The notes beneath the pieces are model-generated. The model did no database searches. It was not told the origin of the DNA and saw only the letters and a program-made list of their open reading frames with translations. The position numbers and the translations under genes were made by a program. From NCBI RefSeq assembly GCF_033568475.1, contig NC_133122.1:143227402-143291401 (forward strand): a DNA stretch of 64,000 bases, read 5' to 3'. Below, piece after piece: positions 44,820 through 56,953 of this stretch (the first letter of the stretch is position 1; each line of letters begins with the position of its first letter). This DNA comes from Henckelia pumila (lineage: Eukaryota; Streptophyta; Magnoliopsida; Lamiales; Gesneriaceae).

Positions 44820-47800
44820 TTACACAAAATACTTCTTCAAATGTAAAGAATTCCACGGTCGCTTGAGGGGGCGTCCCTGGCCATCTTGTAGGTACCAAGT
44901 ATTGGCACCGACTTTTCTGATCAGCGTATATGGTCCCTCCCATCGAGCATCTAGCTTCCCTACTTCCCCTGCTGGATTAACTCTTTTCAACACAAATTCT
45001 CCCTCTTGGAATTCCCGAGGCCGGACCTTCTGATTATAGGCTCTCATCACCCGAGCTCTGTAGATCTCCATTCTACGAGCCGCCTTTTCTCTTCGATCTT
45101 CAATGAGATCCAATTCTTGTGCCCGGGCTCCTTCGTCTGTGTCCTCATATGCTTTAATCCGAGCTGAAGGCTGTCCAATCTCGACAGGCAAAATAGCCTC
45201 CGACCCATATACCAGGCTAAAAGGTGATTCTTGTGTTGCAGTGTGTGGAGTGGTGCGATAGGCCCATAACACACTCGGGATCTCTTCAACCCAATCTTTC
45301 CCCATTCCATGTAATCGCGCCTGTAAAGACCGAACAATAGTACGATTGGTTACCTCTGTTTGGCCATTGGCTTGAGGATAAGAGATCGAGGTGAAAACCT
45401 GCTTGATGCCCATCTCAGCACACCAGTCTGCCAATTTTTGGCCCTGAAATTGCCTGCCATTATCCGAGACCAGCTTTCTTGGTAGCCCAAATCGACATAC
45501 TATACTTTTCCATAAAAACTTCATCACCTCGGCCTCTGTAATTTTCGCCAAAGGCTCTGCCTCCACCCACTTGGAAAAATAATCCACAGCTACCAACAAG
45601 AACTTCTTCTGTGCCCGGGCTAGTGGAAAAGGGCCCACTATGTCCAGACCCCATTGATCAAAGGGGCAGGATGCCCATATCGGAGTCAAGTTGCTTGCCG
45701 GGCTATGTTGTATAATTCCGAACCTCTGACATCCTTCACAAGACCGGGAAATCTTATATGCGTCTGCCTGCATAGTTGGCCACCAATATCCTGACAGCAA
45801 CACCCTTCGGACCAGACTCATAGACCCTCCATGGTTTCCACAACATCCCTCGTGCACTTCCCGCAAGACATATTCGGTTTCTCCTTCCTCCAAACATTTA
45901 AGCAAAGGGCCCTGGTAGGAACGCCTATACAGGCTTCCTCCCAAGATAGCAAACCTGGCTGCCTGTCTTTGTATGATCCGGGCTCGTCCTTTGTCCTCCG
46001 GGAGGCTCACCTGAGTTAGGTACTTTACAATCGGAGCTTTCCATGTGTTTACTTGGAGGACCGATTCCCCGGCTTCTATGGCAGCCACCGTTTCCCTTTG
46101 CAGAAGGGATTCGCGACAATCACCTTCCCCTGCGGCCGCTTTCTTAGCCAAGGCGTCTGCTTCCATATTTCTTTCCCGGGGTATCTGCTCTATACTCCAA
46201 GTGTCGAAACTGGCCCCGAGCTCTTCAATCATCTTACAATATTTTATCAATTTCTCCTCTCGAGTACAGAAGGCTTTGTTTACTTGTTGAACAACCAACT
46301 GAGAGTCAGAATAAATTATGATATGACTTACCCCGACATCCCGGGCTCGTTGCATCCTCGCTATCACAGCCTCGTATTCAGCTTCGTTGTTGGAGGCCTG
46401 GAAGTCTAGCTTCACGGCTATCTCAATCTTCTCCTGTGCTGGTGAGATCAGGATGATCCCCACACCACTGCCTCCAGCACCGCTTGCTCCATCTACAAAA
46501 ACCCTCCACACTTCTTCTCGGCCAAAAACGGCCACCTCTGTTAAAAAATCTGACAAAGCCTGGGCTTTGATGGCCTTACGTGGCTGGTACTCAATATCAT
46601 ATTCTCCTAATTCCACCGACCATTTCACGAGTCTTCCCGAGGCATCTGGATGAGTCATAATACGCCCCAAGAGGCTATTAGTAAGAACAGTTACCGGGTG
46701 AGACAAGAAATAAGGTCTCAATTTCCGGGCCGTTATTACTAGAGCCAAGGCCATCTTCTCAATTTCCGTATATCTAATTTCCGCCCCCTTCAAAGCATGG
46801 CTGACGTAGTACACAGGCCTCTGATCTCCCTTTTCCTCTTTTATCAAGACAGTGCTGACCGCCTTTTCTATAGTGGATAGATATATCCACAATCGTTCCC
46901 CTAGTTCCGGCTTAACCAAGATAGGCAAGCTAGCCAGATGCTCCTTCAACTCTTGAAAGGCCTGCTCGCATTGCTCAGTCCAGCCGAACCTCTGGGCTTT
47001 TCGCAACACTTGAAAAAAATGATAGCTGCGATGAGCTGATCGAGCTATAAACCGGGCCAGGGCTGTAATCCGGCAGGTTAATCGCTGTACCTCTTTAATA
47101 GATGTTGGTGAAGGCATTTCCCGCAACAGCTTCACTTTTTCAGGGTTGACTTCTATCCCCCGTTCAGTGACCATGAACCCCAGAAACTTGCCACTTTTCA
47201 CCCCAAACATACACTTAGCCGGGTTCAATTTGATCCCATATCGCCGAACTGTCGCAAAAGTTTCCTCCAAGTCGGGTAAGAAACTATCCCAGGTCCTGGA
47301 CTTCACCAATATATCATCCACATATACCTCCACATTTCGGCCCACCTGTTCCCGGAACACTCTGTCCATCATCCGCTGATACGTAGCTCCTGCATTTTTC
47401 AAACCAAATGGCATCACTACGTAGCAGAAAGTACCTCCCGAGGTAACAAAGCTGACTTTGTCTTGATCTTCCAGGGCTAAAGGAATTTGATGATAGCCCT
47501 GGTATGCATCCATGAAGCTCAGCAACTCACACCCAGATGTAGAGTCCACCAACTGGTCAATTCGGGGCAGAGGGTAACAATCTTTGGGACAAGCTTTATT
47601 TAAATCCCGGAAATCCACACACATTCTCCATTTCCCCGTGGCCTTTGGTACTAGCACTACGTTGGACAACCAAGTAGGAAATTGTATTTCCTTAATGTGC
47701 CCGGCCCGCAGTAGCTCTTGAACCTGCTCCGCTATCACCTTATCCTTCTCGGCCCCAAAATGCCTCTTCTTTTGTATAACAGGTCGGGAACCTGGGCTGA

Positions 47801-49958
47801 TGTTTAATTTGTGTTCCGCCACCCGGGATGAAACTCCCACCAAATCACCCTGAGCCCAGGCGAACACATCTTTATTCTGGATGAGGCAGCCTCTCAATGC
47901 TTCCATCAACCATGCATCTACATCCCGAGCTATCTTAACAGTCTTCCCTGTTTGCCCGGGTTCCATCTCTACCTCTTCATACTCGCTTTTAGATTCCTCC
48001 ACCGAACAGACTTCTCTTCCCCCCAAGGCTCCTACCTTTCCATTCTGTTTTGCCCTCTTGTAGTCTATCTTCACTGTCTCAGCATAGCATTTTCGGGAGG
48101 AAGGCTGATCTCCTCGAACTTCTCCGACTTTATCTCCTACTGGAAACTTGATCTTTTGATGGTAAGCTGAGGCTACGGCTTTGAAAGAGTTCATAGCCGG
48201 TCTACCCAAGATGACATTATAGGAAGAAGGTGCTTCCACTAATGTGAATCTTGTCATGACCGTCCTCTTCTCATCTCCTGACCCCAAGGTGATAGGCAGC
48301 AACATTTCACCTTGGGGTTGGACAGTGTGCCCGGAAAAACCATATAAGGCGGTTTTTACCGGGCTCAACTCATACCCCTGCAAATCCATCTGCTCGAATG
48401 CTTCTTGAAAAAGGACATTCACTGAGCTTTCCGAGTCAACGAACACCCTTCGAACATCATAATTGGCGATCCGAGCTTGTATAAGCAAGGCGTCATTATG
48501 GGGTAAGTTTACTCCCTCCAGGTCTCGGGGTCCAAATGTAATGATTGGCCCCGCCCCCTGCCTTCCTTCCTCCACCCCTAAGCTTTCCCTCCGACTCCAG
48601 GCCTTCCTAGCCCGGTTGGAATCTCCATCAGTAGATCCTCCTGATATCATGTTAATGATACCTTTGGCCGGCCCATCTCCCGATGTTTTGTCTTTTTTTG
48701 TATGATCCATTTCTTGTTTTCCTTTTTCCCGAGAGCTGGTGGCATCCCGGGGAGGAATCGACGCCTGTGACCCCCGAAACCAAGGCACGCTTCGAGGCTT
48801 TTTTGGGACCGGCCTACCATCTCTAGCATAAGGCAGTTGGTGTCTTTGCTGCAGAGTTCGACACTCACTGGTGTCATGAGTGCACTCTTGATGAAGTGCA
48901 CAGTACTTCCAGAGCTTCTCCTTAGAAACAGGGGTCTGCGTGTCGACCCTTTCTTCACACATATGAACAGCCTTATCTCGGGTTCCTCGGTAGGGAGCAT
49001 ACCGGGACAATCGCCCCATGGGATCATGGTTGTCCCTACTTCTCCCTTGTTCCCGGCCTCCCTTCCGCCGGGCCACTTCCTTTTTCTGCCTCTGAGCTTC
49101 CTCCATGTTAATGTATTTTTCAGCCCGAGCCAGCAAATCTTCGAAGGTCCGGGGTGCTTTTTTCACCAGCGATTTGAAAAACTCCCCCTCCCGAAGACCT
49201 TGAGTGAAAGCCGTGATCTTGGTCTCCTGGGCACAAGTCGGGACCTCCAAAGCAATTTTGTTAAACCTTTTGATGTAGGTTCGTAAAGATTCCTCTCCTG
49301 ACTGCTTTGCTTCAAAAAGGCTATAGGCAGTTTTCCTATACCTCTTGCTACTGCCAAAGTGCTGCAAAAACACTTGCTTGAACTTGGCAAATGATTGAAC
49401 ACTCCGGGGCTCCAACTTCTCAAACCATCTTTGGGCAGAATCCACCAAAGTGGTTAGGAAGACTTTGCATTTGATCTTATCTCCATAGCAATGTAGCATG
49501 GCTACATTTTCAAACCGAGCCAGGTGCTCCTCTGGGTCTGTGCTCCCATCGTATTCCCGGATTTTAGCCGACTTATAATTTAGTGGCAAGGGTTCCTCTA
49601 TCACCTCCTGTGAAAAAGGGCAACCTGGAATTTTGATGGTGCAAACCATTTGGGAACCCCCCTCCTCCAACTTCTGTACCTTTCTCCTGAGCTCATGCAA
49701 CTCATCTGCCATGGACGGCTGTATTGAATGCATCCAAGAGCTTTCTTCTTCTTCTCCTTCTTGAACCTGGGCAATAGGGTTTGGATTACCCTGATTTCCT
49801 TCTTCCTCCACCGTTATGTCCTTTGATTGTGGTTGTTTTGCAGCTATCAACGACTTCCGTACCACATCTTGGACAAATTATTCTAACTGCTCCAAGGGAA
49901 TGGTAATATTCCGTCCTGGCTGATGGTCTCCAGGTAATGTTTGATCATGAGAAGCCAT
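44820..49958 (-). CDS. Tat gag-pol polyprotein (one nonsense codon near the N-terminus)
   Basis: A single frame of about 1,700 codons runs from an ATG at 49958. One TAA at 49878-49880 follows codon 26, after which 1,686 codons stay open. Gag: RYRKTAYSLFEAKQ region and a CALHQECTHDTSEC knuckle-like word. Protease: VFVDSESSVNVLF (an altered DxGSS). Reverse transcriptase: FPTWLSNVVLVPK, MPFGLKNAGATYQ and YVDDILVKS (about 47315). A first RNase H looks degenerate (WIYLSTIEKAVSTVLI). A second, archaeal-type RNase H has VFVDGASG..NNEAEYEA..YSDSQLV. Integrase has an H-H-C-C zinc region (HEGCCGNHGG..CEGCQRFG), then LDIVGPF, SDNGRQF (about 45455) and ANGQTEVTNR. It ends WNSLHLKKYFV. It makes the particle and copies and integrates the element. 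The stop may have abolished activity. Confidence 0.92.
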
Positions 49959-49980
49959 ATCTACGTCTATAGAACAAGCT

Positions 49981-49997
49981 TCCCACAGACGGCGCCA
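49981..49997 (-). promoter_or_regulatory. Primer-binding site of the Tat element
   Basis: On the minus strand, TTGGCGCCGTCTGTGGGA starts right after the 5' LTR terminal CA. A TGGCGCC start is common to the tRNA primer sites of Ty3/Gypsy Tat elements. Which tRNA primes cannot be settled here. Confidence 0.75.
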
Positions 49998-49998
49998 A

Positions 49999-50726
49999 TG
50001 ATGATGGTCAATAAAACCAGGGCCCGGGCTATCAGGGTAGTGTTGTGGGCCTGATGTGGAAACCGGGCTAATGAAGGTGATATATGGACTGCCCTTCCTT
50101 AATCGAGATGAACTGCACACCAAAGAAGGGGATAAAAAGCAAGTTAGTGGGACGCCGGAGGAAGTTCCGGCGGGGCCACTCCGATGCTTAAGTTAGACTT
50201 AGAAATAGAGTGGGCTTTTTAGGAAAAATGAATATAGTGCTTTTGAACTTTAAGTGAACCTACCTCTACCAATATCTGTGACTAGATATTTAAAGGCCTT
50301 GGAGTGAGAGTGTCACCCCGCAATTCCAGGGTAGTGGCCACGATCTGGATCGTGGGTGTGGTAGTTGTCAATGTTTGCTTGTCACGTACGATGAACCCGA
50401 AAAGCTAGGGTTGGTGATAATCGTGGGGATGATGCCCCTAAAACACGGGCCTTAAATAAGTCCTGCAAACCTGGTTTTCCGGGCTCCTGAGGCTACTGGG
50501 CTACCTTAATACAGCCCTACCAGTCTGGGTCATTCGTGCACCGGGCCCCCTGGCTTACCGGGACATCACTACTCATCCCAAAAATAGTCGGGCTAGAGTC
50601 TTAATCGATGTCCCGACTTACGGTTTCGCCACCCTTGCTTTAATACAACCCTGTAATCCCTGACTGTTTATGCCCCTGTTTCCCAGGGCATATGCGGCCC
50701 TACTCCCCTGTCTTGCCGGGACATCA
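49999..50726 (-). repeat. Tat 5' LTR (728 bp)
   Basis: Plus-strand edges are TGATGATGG and GGGACATCA, followed directly by the GGTAT duplication at 50727-50731. Confidence 0.93.
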
Positions 50727-50731
50727 GGTAT

Positions 50732-51593
50732 GATAAGGGTATTTAATTTGTTTAAATTTTTTTTTAAAAGACCGATGTTATACTTTAGTCATTTATGTTA
50801 TGAATTTTTTTTTTCGTTTGTTATCTTTGGTTTTTTTTTAAAAAAAAATTCTCTTCTTTTTTTTTTTCCCTACTTGACACTAATATAGAGCTAATGTGTT
50901 TAGTATATCATGTAAACACTTACATGTAAAAAGAACTAAAAATATATATTAAAAAAATGAAAGATTACTAAAATTCATATTTGATAACTGAGCCGACCAA
51001 TATCACAAAAAGTTGAATATAGAGGACGGAAAAAACAAGTTTTCCTTAATTTAATGCGCTCGTGATTTATGCTCCAGGCTGTTAAATTTTTCGTTCACGC
51101 TTTCATTAACTAATATTAATAAGTTAACTTTGGCCATTAGCCCAACTTGTAATATTACCCAATTGCACACGAAATTACATTCCATTGTTCATATTCTTTC
51201 TCATACGTGGAGTCAAAAAAATTATTTTGTCCACATACAAAAATAAATAATTAGGTACACGAAAACAATACTAAGATAGTGTTTGGCAACTTTTAAAAAT
51301 TACTTCTCAGTTTTTCTATAACATTATAATTTAAAGGAGATTCCATTTTACTCAAAATTAATTGCAATTAGTTTGTGTGGTAAAAATGCATTAAAGATAA
51401 TTAAAGAAGAAACTTAAAGATCAAATCTCATAAATCGGAAAAATGTGGCTTTAATAAAGTTGTCAATTTTGTTGAAAACGAGGTTTAGGTTAGAATTAAG
51501 AGTAATTAAAGTGTCTAGAAGTTAGAGAAATGAGGCCCTTTTCATAAATTGTACTAAGTAAGTTTGTTCGAAACAATATTTCACTGAATATTA
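50732..51593. other. AT-rich spacer, no gene seen
   Basis: Homopolymer-rich sequence with no coding signal. Confidence 0.5.
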
Positions 51594-51879
51594 CTCCCTC
51601 CGTCACATATCAATAGACAAGTGTATGTTTTCACATAGATTAAGAAAGTGTTTGGAAAAATAAATTTTAAAAAAATTTTGGTTTTACATTTTTTAATGAA
51701 GATTTTAATAGAATAAAATAATTGTACAAGTAGTTAATGATATTAATTTAATAAAAATAAATTGGTAAAATAATATGAGAGATAACATTAAATATGAAAA
51801 CTGGACTATATATATATATATTTGGGACAGATGAAAATGAAAATTTAGTCTAAATGAGCGCGACGGAGGACGGATGGAG
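51594..51879. mobile_element. Stowaway-like MITE (Tc1/Mariner type)
   Basis: 286 bp. Starts CTCCCTCCGTC and ends with the imperfect complement GACGGAGGACGGATGGAG, flanked by TA on both sides (51592-51593 and 51880-51881). CTCCCTCCGT termini with a TA target are the Stowaway signature. It is non-coding and AT-rich inside. Confidence 0.88.
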
Positions 51880-52033
51880 TAATAGTTTTGATAGAAAAAT
51901 GCATTAGAAACATTTAAAGTTCAAAAGTCATAAAATTTAAAAAATATAATGGGAGAACTGAGGGCTTTTCAATTTTTTTTGGAAAATATAAAAAAAATTA
52001 TATTGTCCTATGTATAAAAATATCACAGAAATT

Positions 52034-52187
52034 CTTATGAGATCATTTCACAAATTAATTTTATCATACAGATTCTGACTCGACCAGACTCATGAAAATT
52101 ACTTTTTATGTAAAATTTATAATGTTTCACTGCAAGTATGGATCGAATCGAGCAGTCTCCTAGAAATCCGTGAAATCGTCTCACAAA
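52034..52187. mobile_element. Degraded MITE related to 53831-53974
   Basis: Left edge CTTATGAGATCATTTCAC and right edge GTGAAATCGTCTCAC are imperfect inverted repeats of the TTGTGAGAYGGTCTCAC type. Confidence 0.5.
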
Positions 52188-53830
52188 ATACTTACTCTAA
52201 AAATATATTTCAATTATTTGTATTATTCATAGTACACACATGAGTTAAAAGTGAACATTAAAAAAAGTTTATAAGAAGTTTCAATAGATTTGTGTAGAGG
52301 TTTGGATTTACTATTTTCTTGAAATGAAGATAGATACATAATATTCGCTACATTAGCTAATTGTATAATCACCCTTGCATGGTCTTTAGGCCTCGATTGT
52401 GACAAAATTATATCAAAGTTTGTCATAACGATGAAATATTAGTGTTATGTCAGACAAAATGTTAAGTCATGAAAATGATGAGTAATTGTTGTGTCTCTTG
52501 TCTCACATGAATTATTACTAAATGTTTAGAATGATTTATAAGGATCTCCATCAACTCACATAACAATTTGAATTAACATTTTTGCAAAAGAGGAATTAAT
52601 TCAAAGTAGTTGCAAATAACCCATTGCCCGGTCTCATATGTTGATAGAATTTGGATTGTCAATTAATTCAAAGTAGTTTCGAGATTGAATACAATAGTAT
52701 ACATATACTAACTTGGGTGGAGGCCCAAAATAACATATTCTGGGCCCAATGAATTTTGCATCGAATCTATTAAATATTGGGCTTGGAATGATGTATCCTG
52801 CCACTACCCAGTGGATTATCAAAATCGGAAACAAGCCTTGCTTCAAATCAATAAATTTTCTGCCATTGTAAACCCAGCATACTCTCTTTGTAGTTGGTTC
52901 TAGTTATAATTATATATATATACATAGCTCATGAATGACTCGGGACAGATCTAACTTAGCTCAATCTTAAACCACCCGAATTTTTTTTTGTATTATTAAC
53001 GATGTAAGTTTTTTACTTGGTCCATAAATGCTGCATTTTCCACGCCCAACGCCAACTCACCTCCTAAATTCTAGGACACGATCTCATTGAACATTATAGT
53101 GTAATGCTCGAGCCCATTTCAACTCTAATATCTAGATCCATGTCTGCATGAGAGGAAAAAATTTTCTCTATAAAGAAATGAAAATTTCTACTATCGTGTT
53201 AGAGAACACGATTTAGGCGGTGGGACCATGGGGATGCATGGATGCGGATCTAACATTTAATTAAAGTACTGATATCTATGAGAATTAATGTAGGAAAGAG
53301 ACTTTAATCCAGTCAAACTTTAATGCAACATAAAGGCCCCAACGTGCACCACTCATGTGCACATATATATATATATATATACTACATAATAATGCCAATC
53401 CGCGTTCAAACGTCAATTACTTGGTGTTGAGGCTGCACTTCATCCACGTCGGGTTATTGTATCATGCCCCCCCTTGCTTCATGGGCCCGGAAATGGACGT
53501 GTGCATTCTCACCGTGGGCCTCATGTCTATTATTTGCACTCGGGATTTGGGCCATTTGGCCCACTTTATGTCCTCTTCCCATTCCTCGCCTACCTTCTTT
53601 GCACATCTCATTTTCCATGGATCGAGTAGGTCTCTATATTTATAGACTGATTTGATCCATGCATGCAGTCAAAAAAAATAATTTTTACATAAACAATAAT
53701 ATGTTTTCACGAGTCGAGCTGAATAGGAGATTTATTTCATAAAAATAACTTGTGATATCATCTTATAGGAGTTTTTGAATTTTCAATACTTCTTGTTTAA
53801 TTTTCTCTCTTATAATAATATATATTAAGT
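52188..53830. other. Spacer, no gene seen
   Basis: AT-rich overall, with a GC-richer island at 53395-53620. The island's overlapping plus-strand frames (63-96 codons) hold no recognisable motif. A short (TA)n run sits at 53364-53382. Confidence 0.45.
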
Positions 53831-53974
53831 CTCTTGTGAGATGGTCTCACGGATATTTATTCATGAGGCATGTCAGCTCAACTCATATTTATAATAAAAA
53901 TAATGCATTTTCATAGGTGACCCAAATATAATATATGTCTCAAGAAATTGACTAGTGAGACCGTCTTACAAGAG
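53831..53974. mobile_element. Short MITE with GAGACGGTCTCAC-type termini
   Basis: CTCTTGTGAGATGGTCTCAC at the left and GTGAGACCGTCTTACAAGAG at the right form 20-bp inverted repeats with two mismatches around about 100 bp of AT-rich sequence. The family assignment is open. Flanking direct repeats were not identified. Confidence 0.7.
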
Positions 53975-54313
53975 TTTTTGTGAAAAATAAATTAAAACAC
54001 CGAGGAAGATGATAGTACGAAATTATAATGTAGTATATATCCGTGTGGAATTCTCACCTGTTTTCAGTTATCTCAAATATATAACATAATTTCCTCGTTT
54101 AATAGTATTTTTCTTTTTTCCTTTTCAACTAACAAATTAACCTCTGTTCAATAAATATTTGTAGATTTATTTTTTTAATGATATCAATTCTTAATCTATG
54201 TGAGAAACACAAATAAATCTATATATATGAGATGAAAATGACCATAATATTTAGTTATTGTTTTTTTTGGTAATGGTGTGTAATACAGAAAGAATTGAGG
54301 TGTTTTATATATA

Positions 54314-54347
54314 CTAGTCACCGCAGCACACGCGTTGCGTGTGTAAC

Positions 54348-54390
<43 letters not shown>

Positions 54391-54489
54391 TATGGATCGA
54401 AAATCCAATTTTATAAAATAATTATGTTTTTTTTTACGGTCGTTGAGTTTTTTTTAGTGGAGAAGTTTTGTTTAAATTTACTTAAGAGA
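54314..54489 (-). mobile_element. Helitron 3' terminus, probable short element
   Basis: On the minus strand, the hairpin CACACGCAACGCGTGTG, a spacer and CTAG lie before a host T, identical in hairpin sequence to the 1164 copy. A possible 5' end, TCTCTTAAG after an A, lies at 54489 but is weak. A (TA)n run lies inside (54350-54387). Confidence 0.45.
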
Positions 54490-54999
54490 TTTTTCTAAAA
54501 AAAAATAAATTACTTAAGAGAAGGCCAAAATGGAAAAGAATTTTTTGTGTGTCTATGCCAAACCAAAAATAGTTTTTCTAATTCTTATAATGGTTTTTTT
54601 TTTAAAAAAAAAAAATTTGGTTGTTTAACCTGACAGCATCATGTCATTTTTTTGGGATATTTGATGGGCTTTTGTTGAGCCATCAAAATAAAATTAGTGT
54701 AATGGTGAGTATGATCGAATCCACATAAAACAATGATTTATTCTCTTCGAGGAGGAACAAATAAAGGAGGAGATCGATTTTGGGTTTTTTATACTAATGA
54801 TCATAAATAAATAAAATACTAAACTAGAAATAAATTATAAAATACCAAAGTAGAAATAAATATTGATGAAGTGTTAAATTCAGTCTTACCAAATTCTGAT
54901 TCAAGGGGTTCTAATATTCAATTGTATCACTATTCATTGATAAAAAATTTAGTTTTGGTGATAAGAACTAGTAGCAGTAGAGAAGATAAAATCAATAGT
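54490..54999. other. AT-rich spacer, no gene seen
   Basis: No coding frames. Text from about 54700 onward may already belong to the LTR fragment that follows. Confidence 0.35.
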
Positions 55000-55770
55000 A
55001 ATAGAAAGTTAACGTAAAATAGAAACCAGTAGACTAAGACCGAGAAACTAACAATATCAGTAGCCTGCAGCTAGGTTTCTTACGTGAAACAGTATACAGT
55101 ACCAGTAGAATTAAAACAAGTAATCGGAGTCAACTGCTTTTTAGTTGTCACCACATTTATTAGCCGTTGTGTTTTCAATAGTACATGCATCTCATTTAAT
55201 GTATCGTATTAGTATTTATGACGCATTTATTGCACACCTTTTTTGAGCATGACAGATGTGACATAACACATTCCTTGTTTAACAATTAATTGAAGAGTTG
55301 ATAGAGCCGTTTCCTAACGTTTGAATATAAGCTCATTGGATTATTCGAGTGAAACCGAGAGACAGATATACAAGAAAAAGAGAAGTCCACGATCAAGTTA
55401 AATTGAGTCTCAAACATCTGCACCCGAAAAAGAAAATTCTTGCACTCTCGGCATTGATATATCAGATCTGTTAAGATCATTTGTGAAAATCAATTTGTTA
55501 AATCATTTCAGTAGATACGTTTTATAAACTTTTGAAAGAAGTACTTTCAAAATTGTGTGAGTTGTAAAAGAGTTGAACTGCTAGGAGTTTCAGTAGGCAG
55601 TAGATAAGCCCTACTGAAATGGATTTGTACTAGAGTGAGTGTATAAATCAAATCTTCTAGTGATACTTTTTGAAAACAGAAGAAGGGGAGACCTAAAAGG
55701 TGTTATCCTTCGAACTTCCATAAACAAATCTGATGTTACTACTGTTTTTTTTGTATCTCTCGAGCTTCAG
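55000..55770 (+). repeat. Sirevirus-type LTR fragment
   Basis: The right part (55580-55735) carries the ordered words CTAGGAGTTTC, GATAAG-CC, ATCTTCTAGTGA, GAAGAAGGGGAGAC and CTTCGAACTTCCATAAA. These occur in the same order at 61344-61486 in the LTR of the downstream element. The match stops near 55745, so the 3' end is lost. The left limit is uncertain. Confidence 0.6.
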
Positions 55771-55817
55771 CAATGTTTCAGTAGCCTGTTTCCGCACTTT
55801 TCAAATAGACTATTGCT

Positions 55818-55937
55818 GCAATTAAAATGGGTGACCCACTTAACCATCATAAAATCTTGTTTATTTAACAATGTCACGCAATTAAAATGGGTGACCCACT
55901 TTACCATCATAAAATCTTGTTTATTTAACAATGTCAC
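55818..55937. repeat. 60-bp perfect-type tandem duplication
   Basis: GCAATTAAAATGGGTGACCC starts both copies (55818 and 55878). They differ at one base over 60. Confidence 0.95.
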
Positions 55938-56054
55938 GTCTCCTGTGTTGTATTTTGAATTTTATTATTATGTTACGTTTCTCGTTCGTCCTAAATATAT
56001 AATTCCTGTTTGATTTGTTTTCAATTATCTCAAATTAATATTGTATGATATAAT

Positions 56055-56542
56055 TGTTGGAAATATAAATCCATAAAATTATAGCCAGAATCGTCATGCA
56101 AATAATTAAGATTAATCTGAAAAACTTAAAGCGGAAGCATACCTGAAGCCATGGTCTTAAATCTGTAGAAATCTTGTAGAGAATGACTAGTTGATCTTCC
56201 AGATCTACGCGTTCTTCCTGAGAGCCCTTTGTTTTCTCTCTGGTTCTATTCTAATAATGGGGATTAGAGATAGTGGAACGTGATACGCGTAATCTGAGGA
56301 CCATAACCACGTTATATAGATAATTCTGTTAATTATCTCTATTATTTCTGTTTCAGCCCATCACAAAAACAGAAATTATATTTTTAGTCTCTACACATCA
56401 AAGGCCCACGTCGTATTAGATACATTAAAGTCCAATAACTTAAAACTTTAATTGATCATTTTATTTTTGGACTTAACTTAATTGACAGCCCACAATGCAT
56501 AATTATTCACATATAAGCCCATAAAATATAATTGATCTAACA
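56055..56542 (-). repeat. Copia 3' LTR (488 bp)
   Basis: Plus-strand edges are TGTTGGAAAT and GATCTAACA, abutting the polypurine tract. The partner LTR is not in the window. Confidence 0.8.
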
Positions 56543-56953
56543 ATCTCCCACTTGGGCTATATGTGTAACCTTATAATTATGTTTTGTGAAAACAACCTTA
56601 TGAGCTCAAAACCGCTGTCATTCCTGAATGTATCTACGCTAAATCCGGTCCATCAATTGTGTCAACATAGGATCAAAGCAGCCTTCGTTACATTTATGGT
56701 AACTCGACCCATCAATGGTCACATATGCCAAAACAATTGAATGACATGGATTATGACATGGAGGTGCAGCATAGAAATTTCATGCAATGTGATCATAACA
56801 TGTCTATTTCCAACTGGTCCTCCCTAAACCGTATTAAGATCAAACTGTAGCCATAATCAAAGTGTGAATAAACTAAAACTTTATTTATGCAGAAAATAAC
56901 CAAAAACTAAAAAATGTCTATAACAGAAAAGCATTAAAAATTACAAACTCCCA
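56543..56953 (-). other. Copia 3' untranslated region
   Basis: Sequence between the polypurine tract and the RNase H stop codon. No coding frame. Confidence 0.6.

Larger units (their letters stand above)
40206..50726 (-). mobile_element. Full-length Ty3/Gypsy element, Tat lineage (Retand-like)
   Basis: A 10.5-kb element on the minus strand with LTRs starting TGATG and ending CATCA, and perfect GGTAT target duplications. In element order: 5' LTR (49999-50726), primer-binding site, gag-pol (49958-44820), a 70-bp tandem array (43991-44765), a separate intron-containing gene in antisense orientation (41546-43872), and the 3' LTR (from 40206). Two RNase H domains in pol and an additional antisense ORF are known features of the Tat lineage. 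LTRs differ at about a dozen sites over about 727 bp, so the insertion is recent. Confidence 0.95.

Noticed and set aside
45831..49286. Plus-strand open frames opposite gag-pol (up to 149 codons)
   Set aside because: Shadows of the minus-strand polyprotein in other frames. The real antisense gene of this element lies at 41546-43872.
53355..53655. GC-richer island with two overlapping frames
   Set aside because: No motif, splice site or conserved word. It cannot be told from spacer.
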